Shown here one piece after another: positions 21,212-30,114 of a DNA stretch of 64,000 bases. The notes beneath the pieces are model-generated. The model did not search any database, was not told the origin of the DNA, and was given only the letters and a program-made list of their open reading frames with translations. Numbering within the stretch: the first letter of the stretch is position 1; each line of letters opens with the position of its first letter. Source of the DNA: Kitasatospora indigofera. Lineage in GTDB: Bacteria > Actinomycetota > Actinomycetes > Streptomycetales > Streptomycetaceae. The stretch is from positions 220,998 through 284,997 of the forward strand of contig NZ_BNBO01000005.1 of assembly GCF_014655955.1 (NCBI RefSeq), written 5' to 3'. A program made the translations under genes and the position numbers.

Positions 21212-21250
21212 GGGACCGGGACCGGGACCAGGACCAGGACCAGGACCAGG
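21212..21250. repeat. 6-bp tandem repeat (gggacc/aggacc), six copies
   Basis: Three gggacc units are followed by three aggacc units and agg, between the convergent VapC-like gene and argF. It looks like a microsatellite with one point change spread through half the array. Confidence 0.85.
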
Positions 21251-21258
21251 GGACCGGA

Positions 21259-21287
21259 CCGGACCGCCGGCCTCCGTGACGGTCCGG
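21259..21287. terminator. Short hairpin between VapC-like gene and argF
   Basis: ccggaccg (21259-21266) pairs with cggtccgg (21280-21287) across a 13-base loop. It may serve either convergent gene, and is weaker than the other terminators in the window. Confidence 0.45.
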
Positions 21288-21309
21288 CGTGGGGGCGGCC
21301 CGGCGCCGG

Positions 21310-22311
21310 TCAGGCGCCGAGGGTCGCGACCAGGACGGCCTTGATGGTGTGCAGCCGGTTCTCCGCCTGGTCGAAGACCACCGAGTGCGACGACTCGAAG
21401 AGCTCGTCGGTGCACTCCAGCTCGGTCATCCCGGTGGCCTCGAACATCTGCCGGCCGAGGGCCGTGCCGAGGTCGTGGAAGGCCGGCAGGCAGTGCAGGA
21501 ACTTCACGGCCGGGTTCCCGGTGGCCCGGACGGTGTCCATCGAGACCTGGTACGGCTTGAGCAGTTCGATCCGCTCGGCCCAGACCTCCTTCGGCTCCCC
21601 CATCGAGACCCAGACGTCGGTGTAGAGGAAGTCGGCGCCGGCCACGCCCTCGGCGACGTCCTCGGTCAGGGTGATCCGCGCGCCGGTGTCCTCGGCGAGC
21701 GCGCGCGCCGCCTTCCGGACGTCCTCGGCCGGCCAGAGTTCCCGGGGAGCGACGATCCGGATGTCCATGCCGAGCAGGGCACCCGTGACGAGCAGCGAGT
21801 TGCCCATGTTGGAGCGGGCGTCGCCGAGGTAGGCGAGGGCGGTCTCGGCGAAGGGCTTCGTCGAGTGCTCCTGGACGGTCAGGACGTCGGCCAGCATCTG
21901 GGTCGGGTGCCACTCGTCGGTGAGGCCGTTCCAGACCGGGACGTTCGCGTGGGCGGCGAGTTCCTCGACGATCTCCTGGCCGTGCCCCCGGTACTCGATG
22001 CCGTCGAACATCCGGCCGAGCACCCGGGCGGTGTCCTTGATCGACTCCTTGTGGCCGATCTGCGAGCCGGAGGGGTCGAGGTAGGTGGTGCTGGCGCCCT
22101 GGTCGTGGGCGGCGACCTCGAAGGCGCAGCGGGTCCGGGTGGAGGTCTTCTCGAAGATCAGCGCGATGTTCTTGCCGCGCAGCCGGGGCTGCTCGGCACC
22201 GGCGTACTTCGCGGCCTTGAGCTGGGCCGCGAGGTCCACCAGGAAGCGGAACTCCTGGGGAGTGAAGTCGAGCTCCTTGAGGAAGTGCCTGTTCCGGAGG
22301 TTGAACGCCAT
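21310..22311 (-). CDS. argF: Ornithine carbamoyltransferase (catabolic-type length)
   Basis: A 333-residue cytoplasmic enzyme that joins carbamoyl phosphate and ornithine to citrulline. The carbamoyl-phosphate loop [14 protein letters not shown], the HPTQMLAD motif and the ornithine-site [10 protein letters not shown] are all present. Length and the start [20 protein letters not shown] resemble the E. coli ArgF/ArcB type rather than the shorter ArgF of actinobacterial arginine operons. It stands alone, with no other arginine genes nearby. The ATG has GGAG 6 bases upstream. Two ARG-box-like sequences upstream suggest ArgR control. The symbol arcB would fit equally well if the role is catabolic. 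Confidence 0.92.
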   Translation of the reverse strand: MAFNLRNRHFLKELDFTPQEFRFLVDLAAQLKAAKYAGAEQPRLRGKNIALIFEKTSTRTRCAFEVAAHDQGASTTYLDPSGSQIGHKESIKDTARVLGRMFDGIEYRGHGQEIVEELAAHANVPVWNGLTDEWHPTQMLADVLTVQEHSTKPFAETALAYLGDARSNMGNSLLVTGALLGMDIRIVAPRELWPAEDVRKAARALAEDTGARITLTEDVAEGVAGADFLYTDVWVSMGEPKEVWAERIELLKPYQVSMDTVRATGNPAVKFLHCLPAFHDLGTALGRQMFEATGMTELECTDELFESSHSVVFDQAENRLHTIKAVLVATLGA

Positions 22312-22350
22312 GCCGGGCTCCTGAGTGGGTGACGCGGACCGTGAAGCGGC

Positions 22351-22381
22351 AATTATATACGACACTTCGAATTTCTATGCA
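22351..22381 (-). promoter_or_regulatory. Tandem ARG boxes before the carbamoyltransferase gene
   Basis: On the minus strand TGCATAGAAATTCGAA (22381-22366) matches the ARG-box pattern TGnATA-nnnATTCnA well, and a second, weaker, A+T-rich half GTCGTATATAATT (22363-22351) follows within three bases. Paired boxes are the usual ArgR hexamer target. The A+T richness is striking against the local G+C content. Confidence 0.65.
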
Positions 22382-22510
22382 GAAAGGGGGAGGGACCTGC
22401 CGGAGGCCTGGTGGGGCGACCGGCGGAGCGGCCGCCGTGCCCGCGGAGCCGCGTCCGGGCTCCTCCCGCCGGACCGGCCCCGCCCCCGGCCGGGGAACGG
22501 GCCGGCGGCT

Positions 22511-22542
22511 GCCCGGCGGCGCGCTCGCGCACTCCGCCGGGC
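22511..22542 (-). terminator. Hairpin after the Pnkp gene
   Basis: gcccggcgg (22511-22519) pairs with ccgccgggc (22534-22542) around a 14-base loop, starting 17 bases past the stop of the kinase-phosphatase-ligase gene. Confidence 0.55.
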
Positions 22543-22558
22543 GCCTCGCCCGTGCCGT

Positions 22559-25210
22559 CTACAGCCTGGGGTCGACCGGCTCGGACTCCAGGGCCAGGAC
22601 GGCGAACACCGGCTCGTGCACCCGCCAGAGCGGCTCGCCGGCCGCCAGGCGGTCCAGCGCCTCCAGGCCGAGGGCGTACTCGCGCAGCGCGAGGGAGCGC
22701 TTGTGGCCGAGGAACCGCTGGCGCAGCTGGTCCAGGTACTCGGTGTAGTCGGGGCCGTAGATGATCCGCAGGTACTCCCGGCCGCGCACCTTCACCCCCG
22801 GCTGGAGCAGGGCGCCCTGGCGTCCCTCCCCCGCCCGGCCCCGGGCCGTCGAGGAGAGCGGCTTGACCACCATGCCCTCGCCGCCCGCACCGGTCAGCTC
22901 CTCCCACCAGGCGATGCCCGCCTCGACCGAGCGTTCGTCCGAGGTGTCGACCAGCAGCCGGCCGGTGCCCCGTAGCAGCGGGGCCTCGTGGTCGTCCGCC
23001 GCGACCATCCGGTCGATCCAGCCGAGGTGCTCGTCGTGCGGCCGCACGGCGAGGTTGGCTCCCTCGGCGGCCAGCACCTGGAAGGGCGCCAGACGGATGC
23101 CCGCGAGGCCTTCGGTCGGCCAGCAGTAGCGCCGGTACGCCGCGACGAAGGCCTCGGCGTCGGCGGCCCGCCGGCGCTGGCGCTCGGTCAGCTCGCCGAG
23201 GTCGAGCCCCCGGCCCGCGGCCTGCTCCAGCGCCGCCAGCACCGTGGGCAGGGCCGCCCCGGCCGCCGCGCCGACGGCCGCGTACTGCCGGCGCAGCAGC
23301 TCCAGGGCCTTCAGCGACCACGGCATCAGTTCGGCGTCCAGCAGCAGCCAGCCCGTCCCCAGTTCGTCGAAGAGCCCGGCCTTCTCGGCGGCTGCACGGA
23401 CCCGGTCCAGCACGGCGCCGGTGACCGCGTCGTCGCTGAGGAAGGCCCGGCCGGTCCGGGTCCAGATCGCGCCCGGGCCGGCGATGCCGAACCGCTGCTC
23501 CAGCGCGGTGTCGTCCCTGGCCACCAGGACGACCGCCCGGGAGCCCATGTGCTTCTCCTCGCAGATGACGTGCTGGACGCCGTCGGCGCGGTAGGAGGAG
23601 AAGGCCTCCTCCGGGTGTTCGAGGTAACCGGGGCGGCGCGAGGTGGCGCTCGGTGCCATGGTCGGCGGCAGGTAGGCGAGCAGTCGCGGGTCGAGGGCGA
23701 AGCGGCTCATCACCTCCAGCGCGGCCGCGGCGTTCTCCTCCCGGACGGTGATCCGGCCGTGCAGCGACGTCTCCACGGTGCGGCGCCCGGCCACGTCGGC
23801 GAGGTCCAGCGGCCGGCCCTCGTGGGGCTCGGGGGCGGCCGCGGTCATCGGGCGCACGGGTGCGTACCACTCCTGCTCCGCCTCGACGCTGACCAGCTCG
23901 CGCTCCGGGTAGCGCAGCGCGGTGAGGCTGCCGCCGAAGACGCAGCCGGTGTCCAGGCAGATGGTGTTGTTGACGAAGCCCGGCACCTGGACGGGCGTGT
24001 GGCCGTAGACCACCAGCGCCTTGCCCCGGTACTCCTCCGCCCACGGGTAGCGGACCGGCAGGCCGTACTCGTCGGTCTCCCCGGTGGTGTCGCCGTACAG
24101 GGCGTGCGAGCGGACCCGGCCGGAGGTGCGGTCGTGGTACTTCTCCGGCAGACCGGCGTGGCAGACCACCAGCCGGCCGCCGTCCAGCAGGTAGTGGCTG
24201 ACCAGGTCACGCATGAACGCCCGGACCTGCAGGCGGAACTCCTCCGGCTCGGCGGCCAGCTGGTCCAGCGACTCCTGCAGGCCGTGCGAGACGGTGACGT
24301 TGCGGCCGTCCATGGCGCGGCCGAGCTTGTTCTCGTGATTGCCGGGCACGCAGACGGCGTGGCCGGCGCCGACCATGCCCATCACCAGGCGCAGCACGCC
24401 GGGGGTGTCCGGACCACGGTCGACCAGGTCGCCGACGAACACGGCAGTCCGGCCCCCGGGGTGCGCGGCGTCGACCGGCCGGCCCTCGGCGTCGCGGCCG
24501 ATCTCGTACCCGAGGCGGGTGAGCAGGGTCTCCAGCTCGGCGCGGCAGCCGTGGACGTCCCCCACGATGTCGAACGGGCCGGTGAGGTGGCGCAGGTCGT
24601 TGTAGCGCTTCTCGGTGACGATCTCGGCGGCGTCGACCTCGGCCTCGCCGCGCAGGATGTGCACCTTGCGGAAGCCCTCGCGCTCCAGGCCGCGCAGCGA
24701 GCGGCGCAGCTCGCGGTTCTGGCGCGGGACGACGTGCGGGGGCAGCTGCCGGTCCGGGCGGGTCCTGTTCCGCTCGGCGCAGACGCCCGGCGGGACGTCC
24801 AGGACGATCGCGATCGGCAGCACGTCGTGGTCCCGGGCGATCCTGATCAGCTGCTTGCGGGCCTCGGGCTGGACGTTGGTGGCGTCCACGACGGTCAGCC
24901 GACCGCCGGCCAGCCGCTTGCCGACGATGTGGTGGAGCAGCTCGAAGGCCTCGGCGGAGGCCGACTGGTCGTTCTCGTCGTCGGCGATCAGGCCTCGGCA
25001 GAAGTCCGAGGAGACCACCTGGGTGGGCAGGAAGTGCTTGCGGGCGAAGCTGGACTTCCCGGCGCCGCTGGTGCCGACGAGGACGACGAGGGAGAGGTCC
25101 GTGACCGGGAGGATCCGCGGCGCGGCCGGGGCCGTCGGCGGGGTCGCCGGCGGGCTGGAGGTGTCAGGGGCGGCGTCGGTCGGCCCGGTGGGGCGGTTGG
25201 CGTCGGTCAT
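22559..25210 (-). CDS. Pnkp: polynucleotide kinase-phosphatase-adenylyltransferase
   Basis: An 883-residue, three-domain RNA end-healing and sealing enzyme of the bacterial Pnkp/Hen1 system. Residues 1-35 are a disordered Pro/Thr tail. The 5'-kinase has its P-loop GTSGAGKS at 46-53. The metallophosphatase runs from about 213 with GDVHGC (217-222), GDLVDRGPDTPG (260) and GNHENK (290). The C-terminal ligase-like domain has the nucleotidyl lysine in EEKHMGSRAVVLV (about 551-563), LLLDAELMPWSL, and EGMVVKPLS. It restores 2',3'-cyclic phosphate/5'-OH RNA ends and is activated by Hen1. The start ATG overlaps the hen1 stop (ATGA), so the two are co-translated. Confidence 0.95.
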   Translation of the reverse strand: MTDANRPTGPTDAAPDTSSPPATPPTAPAAPRILPVTDLSLVVLVGTSGAGKSSFARKHFLPTQVVSSDFCRGLIADDENDQSASAEAFELLHHIVGKRLAGGRLTVVDATNVQPEARKQLIRIARDHDVLPIAIVLDVPPGVCAERNRTRPDRQLPPHVVPRQNRELRRSLRGLEREGFRKVHILRGEAEVDAAEIVTEKRYNDLRHLTGPFDIVGDVHGCRAELETLLTRLGYEIGRDAEGRPVDAAHPGGRTAVFVGDLVDRGPDTPGVLRLVMGMVGAGHAVCVPGNHENKLGRAMDGRNVTVSHGLQESLDQLAAEPEEFRLQVRAFMRDLVSHYLLDGGRLVVCHAGLPEKYHDRTSGRVRSHALYGDTTGETDEYGLPVRYPWAEEYRGKALVVYGHTPVQVPGFVNNTICLDTGCVFGGSLTALRYPERELVSVEAEQEWYAPVRPMTAAAPEPHEGRPLDLADVAGRRTVETSLHGRITVREENAAAALEVMSRFALDPRLLAYLPPTMAPSATSRRPGYLEHPEEAFSSYRADGVQHVICEEKHMGSRAVVLVARDDTALEQRFGIAGPGAIWTRTGRAFLSDDAVTGAVLDRVRAAAEKAGLFDELGTGWLLLDAELMPWSLKALELLRRQYAAVGAAAGAALPTVLAALEQAAGRGLDLGELTERQRRRAADAEAFVAAYRRYCWPTEGLAGIRLAPFQVLAAEGANLAVRPHDEHLGWIDRMVAADDHEAPLLRGTGRLLVDTSDERSVEAGIAWWEELTGAGGEGMVVKPLSSTARGRAGEGRQGALLQPGVKVRGREYLRIIYGPDYTEYLDQLRQRFLGHKRSLALREYALGLEALDRLAAGEPLWRVHEPVFAVLALESEPVDPRL

Positions 25211-26889
25211 CGGGTGTCGCCCCCTTCGGGGGTGGTCGTGTCAGGGGTGGTCGTGTCAGGGGTGGTGACGGCGGCCGTGGTGGCGGCGCCCGTGGTGGCG
25301 GAGGTGCCGGCCGGAGCGGGAGCGGTCCCGGCGGCGGCCGGGGTGCCGAGACGGAACAGGGCCAGCTGGGTCGGGGCGCCGACCTCCGGGTCCTGGGGCC
25401 CGACCGGCCGGATGACAACCGTGTAGCCGTAGGCCGCGGCGGCCCGCTCGGCCCAGGCCCGGAACTGCGCGCGGTCCCACTCGAAGCGGTGGTCGGCGTG
25501 CCGGACGTGCCCGGCCGGGAGGCTCTCCCAGCGGACGTTGTACTCGGCGTTGGGCGTGGTGACGACGACCGCCGAGGGCCGGGCCACCCCCAGCACGGCC
25601 TGTTCGAGGGCGGGCAGCCGGGGCAGGTCCAGGTGCTCGATCACCTCCGAGAGGACGGCGGCGTCGTAGCCCTTGAGGCGCGCGTCGGTGTAGGTCAGGG
25701 CGCCCTGGACGAGGCTGACCCGGGCCGCCTGACGCTCGGACATCCGCTCCAGGCGCAGCTTGCGGGCGGCCGTGGACAGCGCCCGGGAGGACACGTCCAC
25801 GCCCAGCACCTCGGTGATCCGGGCGTCCTTGAGCAGCGCGGCGATCAGCTCGCCCTGCCCGCAGCCGAGGTCGGCCACCCGGGCCGCCCCCACCTCGCGC
25901 AGGGCGTCCAGGATCGCCGCGCGGCGCTGCTCGGCCAAGGAAGGCGGCTTCGCCGCCGCGGCAGCGTCCGGCTCCGGGACGGAACCGCTCGTGGCCCCGG
26001 CCACGGCGGGCTGCCCGGCCGGCCCGCCGGGGGCGGGCCCGGTGGCGTAGGCCGTCTCCCCCGAGTCGTCGACGGCGTTGTCGAACTCCTCGGCCTCCCG
26101 GTCGTCGGCCTCCGCCAGCCGGGCGAGCTCCAGCCGCTGCATGGCCCTGCGGGTCAGCGACCAGCGGCGGGCCAGATAGCGGCCGGCGATCAGGGCCCGC
26201 TCGGGGTGGTCCGCGAGCCAGCCCTCGCCGGCGGCGAGCAGCTTGTCGACCTCGTCGGGCGCCACCCAGTAGTGCTTGGCACCGTCGAGCACCGGCAGCA
26301 GGACGTAGAGCTGCTGGAGCGCGTCGGCCAGGCGCAGCGTCCCCGAAAGACCCACCCGGAGGTAGCGCGACTCCCCCCACTCGGGGAAGGTCTCGTCGAG
26401 CGGCACGGGCGCCGCCTCCACCTGCCAGCCGAGGGGCTCGAAGAGCCGGGCCACCATCGCCGCGCCGCCGCCCTCGCCGGAGCCGTTCGCGGGCACGGCG
26501 GGCAGCACGATCCGCAGCGGCCGGGTCTCGTCCGCGAGCCCGGGCCGGTTCTCGCAGACACCCTTCATGGCGGTGCGGAACACGGTGCGCAGCGCCACCG
26601 CGAGCAGGGACGAGGCGGCGTAGGGGCGGTCGTTCACGTACTGGGCGAGGGCGAAGTCGGGCGAGCCGCCCCGGCCCTTGCCCATGCCCCGCCGGACCAG
26701 CGCGACGGGGTCGATGTCCAGCAGCAGCGCCGCTGTACAGACCGCGTCGGTCGCCTCCGGGTAGAAGACATGCGCCTCGCCGTGGGAGGTCGCGAAGCGC
26801 TGCACCTTGCCGGGGTGCTTGTGCAGCAGGAAACCCAGGTCGGTGGCGGGGCGCTCGGCCGTGCCGGTGGTGGAGATCGAGATGAACAC
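25207..26889 (-). CDS. Hen1: 3'-terminal RNA ribose 2'-O-methyltransferase
   Basis: A 560-residue partner of Pnkp that methylates the 2'-OH at the 3' end of a cleaved RNA before sealing, making the repaired RNA resistant to the same ribotoxin. The N-terminal half (about 1-240) is the ligase-activating domain of bacterial Hen1, beginning [20 protein letters not shown]. The methyltransferase (about 300-500) has ADLGCGQGE, the metal-binding [11 protein letters not shown] and [14 protein letters not shown] linker and a Thr/Ala/Pro-rich tail with TTPDT repeats flank it. The GTG start is preferred; its ribosome binding site is weak. Divergent from dapD. Confidence 0.93.
   Translation of the reverse strand: MFISISTTGTAERPATDLGFLLHKHPGKVQRFATSHGEAHVFYPEATDAVCTAALLLDIDPVALVRRGMGKGRGGSPDFALAQYVNDRPYAASSLLAVALRTVFRTAMKGVCENRPGLADETRPLRIVLPAVPANGSGEGGGAAMVARLFEPLGWQVEAAPVPLDETFPEWGESRYLRVGLSGTLRLADALQQLYVLLPVLDGAKHYWVAPDEVDKLLAAGEGWLADHPERALIAGRYLARRWSLTRRAMQRLELARLAEADDREAEEFDNAVDDSGETAYATGPAPGGPAGQPAVAGATSGSVPEPDAAAAAKPPSLAEQRRAAILDALREVGAARVADLGCGQGELIAALLKDARITEVLGVDVSSRALSTAARKLRLERMSERQAARVSLVQGALTYTDARLKGYDAAVLSEVIEHLDLPRLPALEQAVLGVARPSAVVVTTPNAEYNVRWESLPAGHVRHADHRFEWDRAQFRAWAERAAAAYGYTVVIRPVGPQDPEVGAPTQLALFRLGTPAAAGTAPAPAGTSATTGAATTAAVTTPDTTTPDTTTPEGGDTR
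25229..25266. repeat. 15-bp tandem repeat in the hen1 3' end
   Basis: ggggtggtcgtgtca occurs at 25229-25243 and 25244-25258, then a third partial copy. As 15 is divisible by three it encodes in-frame TTPDT units in the Hen1 tail, so copy-number change would lengthen the tail without a frameshift. Confidence 0.85.
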
Positions 26890-26998
26890 CCGCCCGAGTA
26901 TTGCCGAGGCCGGTCGGCGGGGGCATGGGGTTTTGTGGTGGTGTCCGTCCGGTGAGCGCGTTCGGCGGCCCGGGCCGGAATTGGTTAACGTGCACCGT

Positions 26999-27988
26999 GT
27001 GACTGCTGAATCCACCTCCCTCGCAAGCGGGGCCGTCGCCGCCGGTCTGGCGACCATCGCCGCCGACGGCACCGTCCTCGACACCTGGTTCCCCGCCCCC
27101 GAGCTCACCGCCGAGCCCGGCCCGGCCGGCACCGTCCGACTGACCGCCGAGCAGGCCGAGGCCGAACTCGGCCCGGGCGCCGTCGACGCACTGCGCAGCG
27201 ACGCGCGCCGTGGCGTCGAGGTGATCGCGGTGCGCACCACCATCGCCTCGCTGGACGAGAAGCCGGCCGACGCGCACGACGCCTACCTGCGGCTGCACCT
27301 GCTGAGCCACCGTCTGGTCAAGCCGCACGGCCAGAACCTGGAGGGCGTCTTCGGGCTGCTCGCCAACGTCGCGTGGACCAGCATCGGCCCGGTGCCGGTG
27401 GACAACGTCGAGCAGGCGCGCCTCGCGGTCCGCGCCCAGGGCGGCCAGCTGGCCGTCTACGGGATCGACAAGTTCCCCCGGATGACCGACTACGTCGCCC
27501 CGTCCGGTGTCCGGATCGCGCACGCCGACCGCGTCCGCCTCGGCGCCCACCTCGCGGTCGGCACCACCGTGATGCACGAGGGCTTCGTCAACTTCAACGC
27601 CGGCACCCTGGGCACCTCCATGGTCGAGGGCCGGATCAGCGCGGGTGTCGTGGTCGGCGACCACAGCGACATCGGCGGCGGCGCCTCGATCATGGGGACG
27701 CTCTCGGGCGGCGGCAAGCAGACCGTGTCGGTCGGCGAGCGCTGCCTGCTGGGCGCGAACGCGGGCATCGGCATCTCGCTCGGCAACGACTGTGTGGTGG
27801 AGGCCGGCCTGTACGTCACGGCCGGCACCCGGGTGGCGCTGCCGGACGGCAAGGTCGCCAAGGCGGTGGAGGTGTCCGGACAGGACAACCTGCTGTTCCG
27901 CCGCAACTCGCAGACCGGCGCGGTCGAGGTGATCGCCCGGTCCGGCTCCTGGGGCGGTCTGAACGCGGAGCTGCACGCTCACAACTGA
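26999..27988 (+). CDS. dapD: 2,3,4,5-tetrahydropyridine-2,6-dicarboxylate N-succinyltransferase
   Basis: A 329-residue enzyme of the succinylase branch of lysine and meso-diaminopimelate biosynthesis, needed for peptidoglycan. The N-terminal domain contains [20 protein letters not shown], typical of the actinobacterial DapD class, and the C-terminal half is a left-handed beta helix of hexapeptide repeats ([20 protein letters not shown], then [20 protein letters not shown]). [18 protein letters not shown] closes it. The GTG at 26999 is preferred; another in-frame GTG lies 9 bases upstream. It shares a 109-base divergent promoter region with hen1 and ends at a hairpin. Confidence 0.95.
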   Translation: MTAESTSLASGAVAAGLATIAADGTVLDTWFPAPELTAEPGPAGTVRLTAEQAEAELGPGAVDALRSDARRGVEVIAVRTTIASLDEKPADAHDAYLRLHLLSHRLVKPHGQNLEGVFGLLANVAWTSIGPVPVDNVEQARLAVRAQGGQLAVYGIDKFPRMTDYVAPSGVRIAHADRVRLGAHLAVGTTVMHEGFVNFNAGTLGTSMVEGRISAGVVVGDHSDIGGGASIMGTLSGGGKQTVSVGERCLLGANAGIGISLGNDCVVEAGLYVTAGTRVALPDGKVAKAVEVSGQDNLLFRRNSQTGAVEVIARSGSWGGLNAELHAHN

Positions 27989-28031
27989 CCTCCTTCACTG
28001 GTTGTCCGCCGCCGGCCGGGCCGGCGGCACC

Positions 28032-28071
28032 GGGCTCCCGGCGCCGTCCGCACGGACGGTGGCGGGAGCCC
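28032..28071 (+). terminator. Hairpin terminator after dapD
   Basis: The left half starting at 28032 (gggctcccggcg...) and the right half ending at 28071 (...ggcgggagccc) form a 19-bp stem with one or two mismatches and a minimal loop in ccgtccgcacggacgg. It starts 43 bases past the dapD stop. Confidence 0.75.
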
Positions 28072-28120
28072 GTCGCTTTGCGGTGGCGGGCGGGGGCGCG
28101 CCGCGTGGGACGCGGCGGGG

Positions 28121-28193
28121 CGGCGGTGGGCCGGGACGGGACGGGTGCGGCGGTGGGCCGGGACGGGACGGGTGCGGCGGTGGGCCGGGACGG
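28121..28193. repeat. 27-bp tandem repeat, 2.7 copies
   Basis: A 27-bp G-rich unit beginning cggcggtgggccgggacggg occurs at 28121-28147 and 28148-28174 and as a 19-base partial copy to 28193. The copies are identical. It lies in the 462-base gap between dapD and the 80-aa gene, which otherwise holds the dapD terminator and presumably the promoter of the next gene. Confidence 0.9.
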
Positions 28194-28416
28194 CAGGGCG
28201 CCCGTGGGCGCCCGCCCTAGCCGAGCCGGGTGGCCGCCCGCAAGCCGGGCTCACCCGTGGGACGTACCCGGGCGGGCTGTTGGACCGCATCGGGTGGTCC
28301 GAGGTGACCGGCCACCGACAGCGGTCGTTGGGAACGGCGGGGCCCTGCCCCGGTGGCGCCGGACGGCGCTGCCCCTGCTGCGCGGCGTCCGACGGGCAGC
28401 ACCCCCGTCCGTCGCC

Positions 28417-29574
28417 TCACAGCACGCCACCGATCCGAAGAGGTCCCCTCATGTCCGAGCACTGGTCCGAGGCACCCGCCGCACCGCACGACCCGAGCGC
28501 CACCGGCCTGGCGGCCGTGGCCGCCCCCGCCACCACCCCCAAGAGCCTGCTGGAGCAGATGCAGGAGCTGCTCGCCTCCGTGAACGCCGATCTGGCCGGG
28601 ATGGGCGCCGCCCTGCAGTCCTCGGGCACCCGGCCGGCCGCCGCCGAACCCGCCGGACCGGCACTGGGCCCCGAGTCCGCCGGGGGCCGGTAGCCCCTGG
28701 CCCCGGACGGCGGGGCCAGCGGGACGACCAGGACGGGCCCGGCTCCACCGGGCGTACCGCCACCCGCCCGACCGCCGCCGCCCCGGGCCGCGGCCCGGGA
28801 GCCGGCCTGCTCGCGGAGCCGGTCGGGGGCGCGGCCGCAGGCCCCGGTGCGGCCGGGCGCGGCCGAGCAGACCGTGTCGAGCGGATCCGGGACGCGGTCC
28901 CCGGCCCGCTCCCCCGACCGTTCGCCGACCCGCTCCCCCGTCCGCTCGCCGGACCGTTCACCGTCACCGGCCCGCCCGGCGGACTTCGTGCCGGTCCGGC
29001 CTCCGGGTACCGGCTCACGCCCGGGCCATGCTCCGGGCCCTGCCCCTGCCTCTGCCTCGACGCCTGCCTCTGCCCCTGTCCTGGCTCCCGCTCCGGGCTC
29101 CTCCCCGCCGGCGGAATCCAGCCCGCGGACCGCCCGGTGCAGTTCGGCCACCAGGTCCTTGCACTCGGACCCGGCGTCGACCCCGTCGATGCACGTCCAG
29201 TAGAGGCTCTCCGCGTCCGCGCCGCAGGCCAGGACGACCAGCGTCTCGGTGGCGTCGTGCAGGAGCCGGGCCAGCTCCTCCAGCAGCGGGTCGAGGTCCC
29301 CGAGGTCGGTCAGGCGGGAGGCCCGGCCACTGCTGCCGAAGTCCGCCGCCGCGGCGCTCTCGGGGGACGGCTCCAGGCAGCTCGCCACCTGGGCGCCCGC
29401 CTCGGACAGCAGTTGGCCGAGCGCCGCCACCTCACCGTCCCCGCGCTCGGCCAGCCGGCTGCCCACGGCCTCCGTGAGCAGGCCGGCCTGCCACGCCTCC
29501 AGCAGCACGTCCGGCACGTCCCTGGCCTCGGCCATGGCGTGCCTGGCCGTCTTGATCAGTCGCAGCGCGTCCAT
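28417..29574 (-). CDS. DUF6099-like protein with long low-complexity C-terminal tail
   Basis: The first 155 residues form a helical domain starting MDALRLIKTARHAMAEARDV followed by PDVLLEAWQAGLLTEAVGSR, which I associate with the DUF6099 family of streptomycetes; SLYWTCIDGVDAGSECKDLV closes it. After about residue 165 the frame stays open to 28417 (385 aa) but becomes Gly/Arg/Glu/Pro-rich, with SGERTGERVGERSGERAGDR repeats. The usual family length is near 150-170, so the tail is abnormal. Its last 90 residues are the antisense of the 80-aa gene and may be a mere open frame. The start (ATG) is secure, but the end is doubtful. No function is known. Confidence 0.6.
   Translation of the reverse strand: MDALRLIKTARHAMAEARDVPDVLLEAWQAGLLTEAVGSRLAERGDGEVAALGQLLSEAGAQVASCLEPSPESAAAADFGSSGRASRLTDLGDLDPLLEELARLLHDATETLVVLACGADAESLYWTCIDGVDAGSECKDLVAELHRAVRGLDSAGGEEPGAGARTGAEAGVEAEAGAGPGAWPGREPVPGGRTGTKSAGRAGDGERSGERTGERVGERSGERAGDRVPDPLDTVCSAAPGRTGACGRAPDRLREQAGSRAAARGGGGRAGGGTPGGAGPVLVVPLAPPSGARGYRPPADSGPSAGPAGSAAAGRVPEDCRAAPIPARSAFTEASSSCICSSRLLGVVAGAATAARPVALGSCGAAGASDQCSDMRGPLRIGGVL
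28451..28693 (+). CDS. 80-residue hypothetical protein
   Basis: A small soluble protein. The centre, PKSLLEQMQELLASVNADLA followed by GMGAALQS, is a plausible amphipathic helix, flanked by Ala/Pro-rich disordered ends. The ATG has GAAGAGG upstream at good distance. I do not recognise a family. The whole gene lies antisense to the 3' end of the DUF6099-like reading frame, so at most one of the two is translated in this stretch, or they overlap convergently. The ordered helix and ribosome binding site make this frame the more credible. Confidence 0.5.
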   Translation: MSEHWSEAPAAPHDPSATGLAAVAAPATTPKSLLEQMQELLASVNADLAGMGAALQSSGTRPAAAEPAGPALGPESAGGR

Positions 29575-29739
29575 GAGTGGCCGCTCCCCTCGCTCGCTCC
29601 GTGCCGCCCTGGTCTCCCGGGACGGCGGGTCACGGCGAAAGCTTGCGGCGGGCGGGAGATCCGCGCAGCCACCCCCCTCGAAAGCTGTGGACAACCCCGG
29701 GGTTGTGGACAACCGGCCGCCCACCAATCAGCCGATCCT

Positions 29740-30114
29740 TCAATCGGACCTTCGAGGTCCGTCCGGTCGGCCGGGCGCCGGGAAGCGGAGTTCGTTCCGG
29801 TCGATCTTGGCCGCCAGCGCCGCCAGCGGGTCGACCCCGGTCACCGTGCAGAACTGCAGCAGGTAGGCCAGCACGTCGGCGACCTCGTCCCGGACGCGAT
29901 GCGCGGTGTCCGGGTCGGTCATGACGGCTGCCGACTGGTCCGGTGTCAGCCACTGGAAGATCTCCAGCAGTTCCCCGGCCTCCACGCTCAGCGCGGCGGC
30001 CAGGTTCTTCGGCGTGTGGAAGGGCTCCCAGTCGCGCGCGGCGGCGAACCGCGACAGCCGCTGCCGCAGGCCGTCCAGGGAGTTGTCGTCGGGTACTGCG
30101 CTCGGCTCGGTCAC
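29740..30114 (-). CDS. MazG-like nucleotide pyrophosphohydrolase
   Basis: A 124-residue all-alpha NTP pyrophosphatase of the MazG/dCTPase (RS21-C6) type, which hydrolyses (d)NTPs, possibly aberrant ones, to monophosphates. The Mg-binding pattern is visible in LSVEAGELLEIFQW (E45, E48, E51) and VRDEVADVLAYLLQFC (E77, D80). After KIDRNELRFP the C-terminus is short. The GTG start overlaps the stop of the ATPase gene by 4 bases (GTGA), so the two genes are translationally coupled and likely work together. Confidence 0.88.
   Translation of the reverse strand: MTEPSAVPDDNSLDGLRQRLSRFAAARDWEPFHTPKNLAAALSVEAGELLEIFQWLTPDQSAAVMTDPDTAHRVRDEVADVLAYLLQFCTVTGVDPLAALAAKIDRNELRFPAPGRPDGPRRSD

Noticed and set aside
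21212..21250. 6-bp repeat considered as an origin or regulatory iteron array
   Set aside because: The unit is too short and lies between two convergent genes, with no replication genes near. It is a microsatellite.
28121..28193. 27-bp repeats considered as a CRISPR array
   Set aside because: The units are directly adjacent with no spacers and no cas genes are in the window. It is an ordinary tandem repeat.
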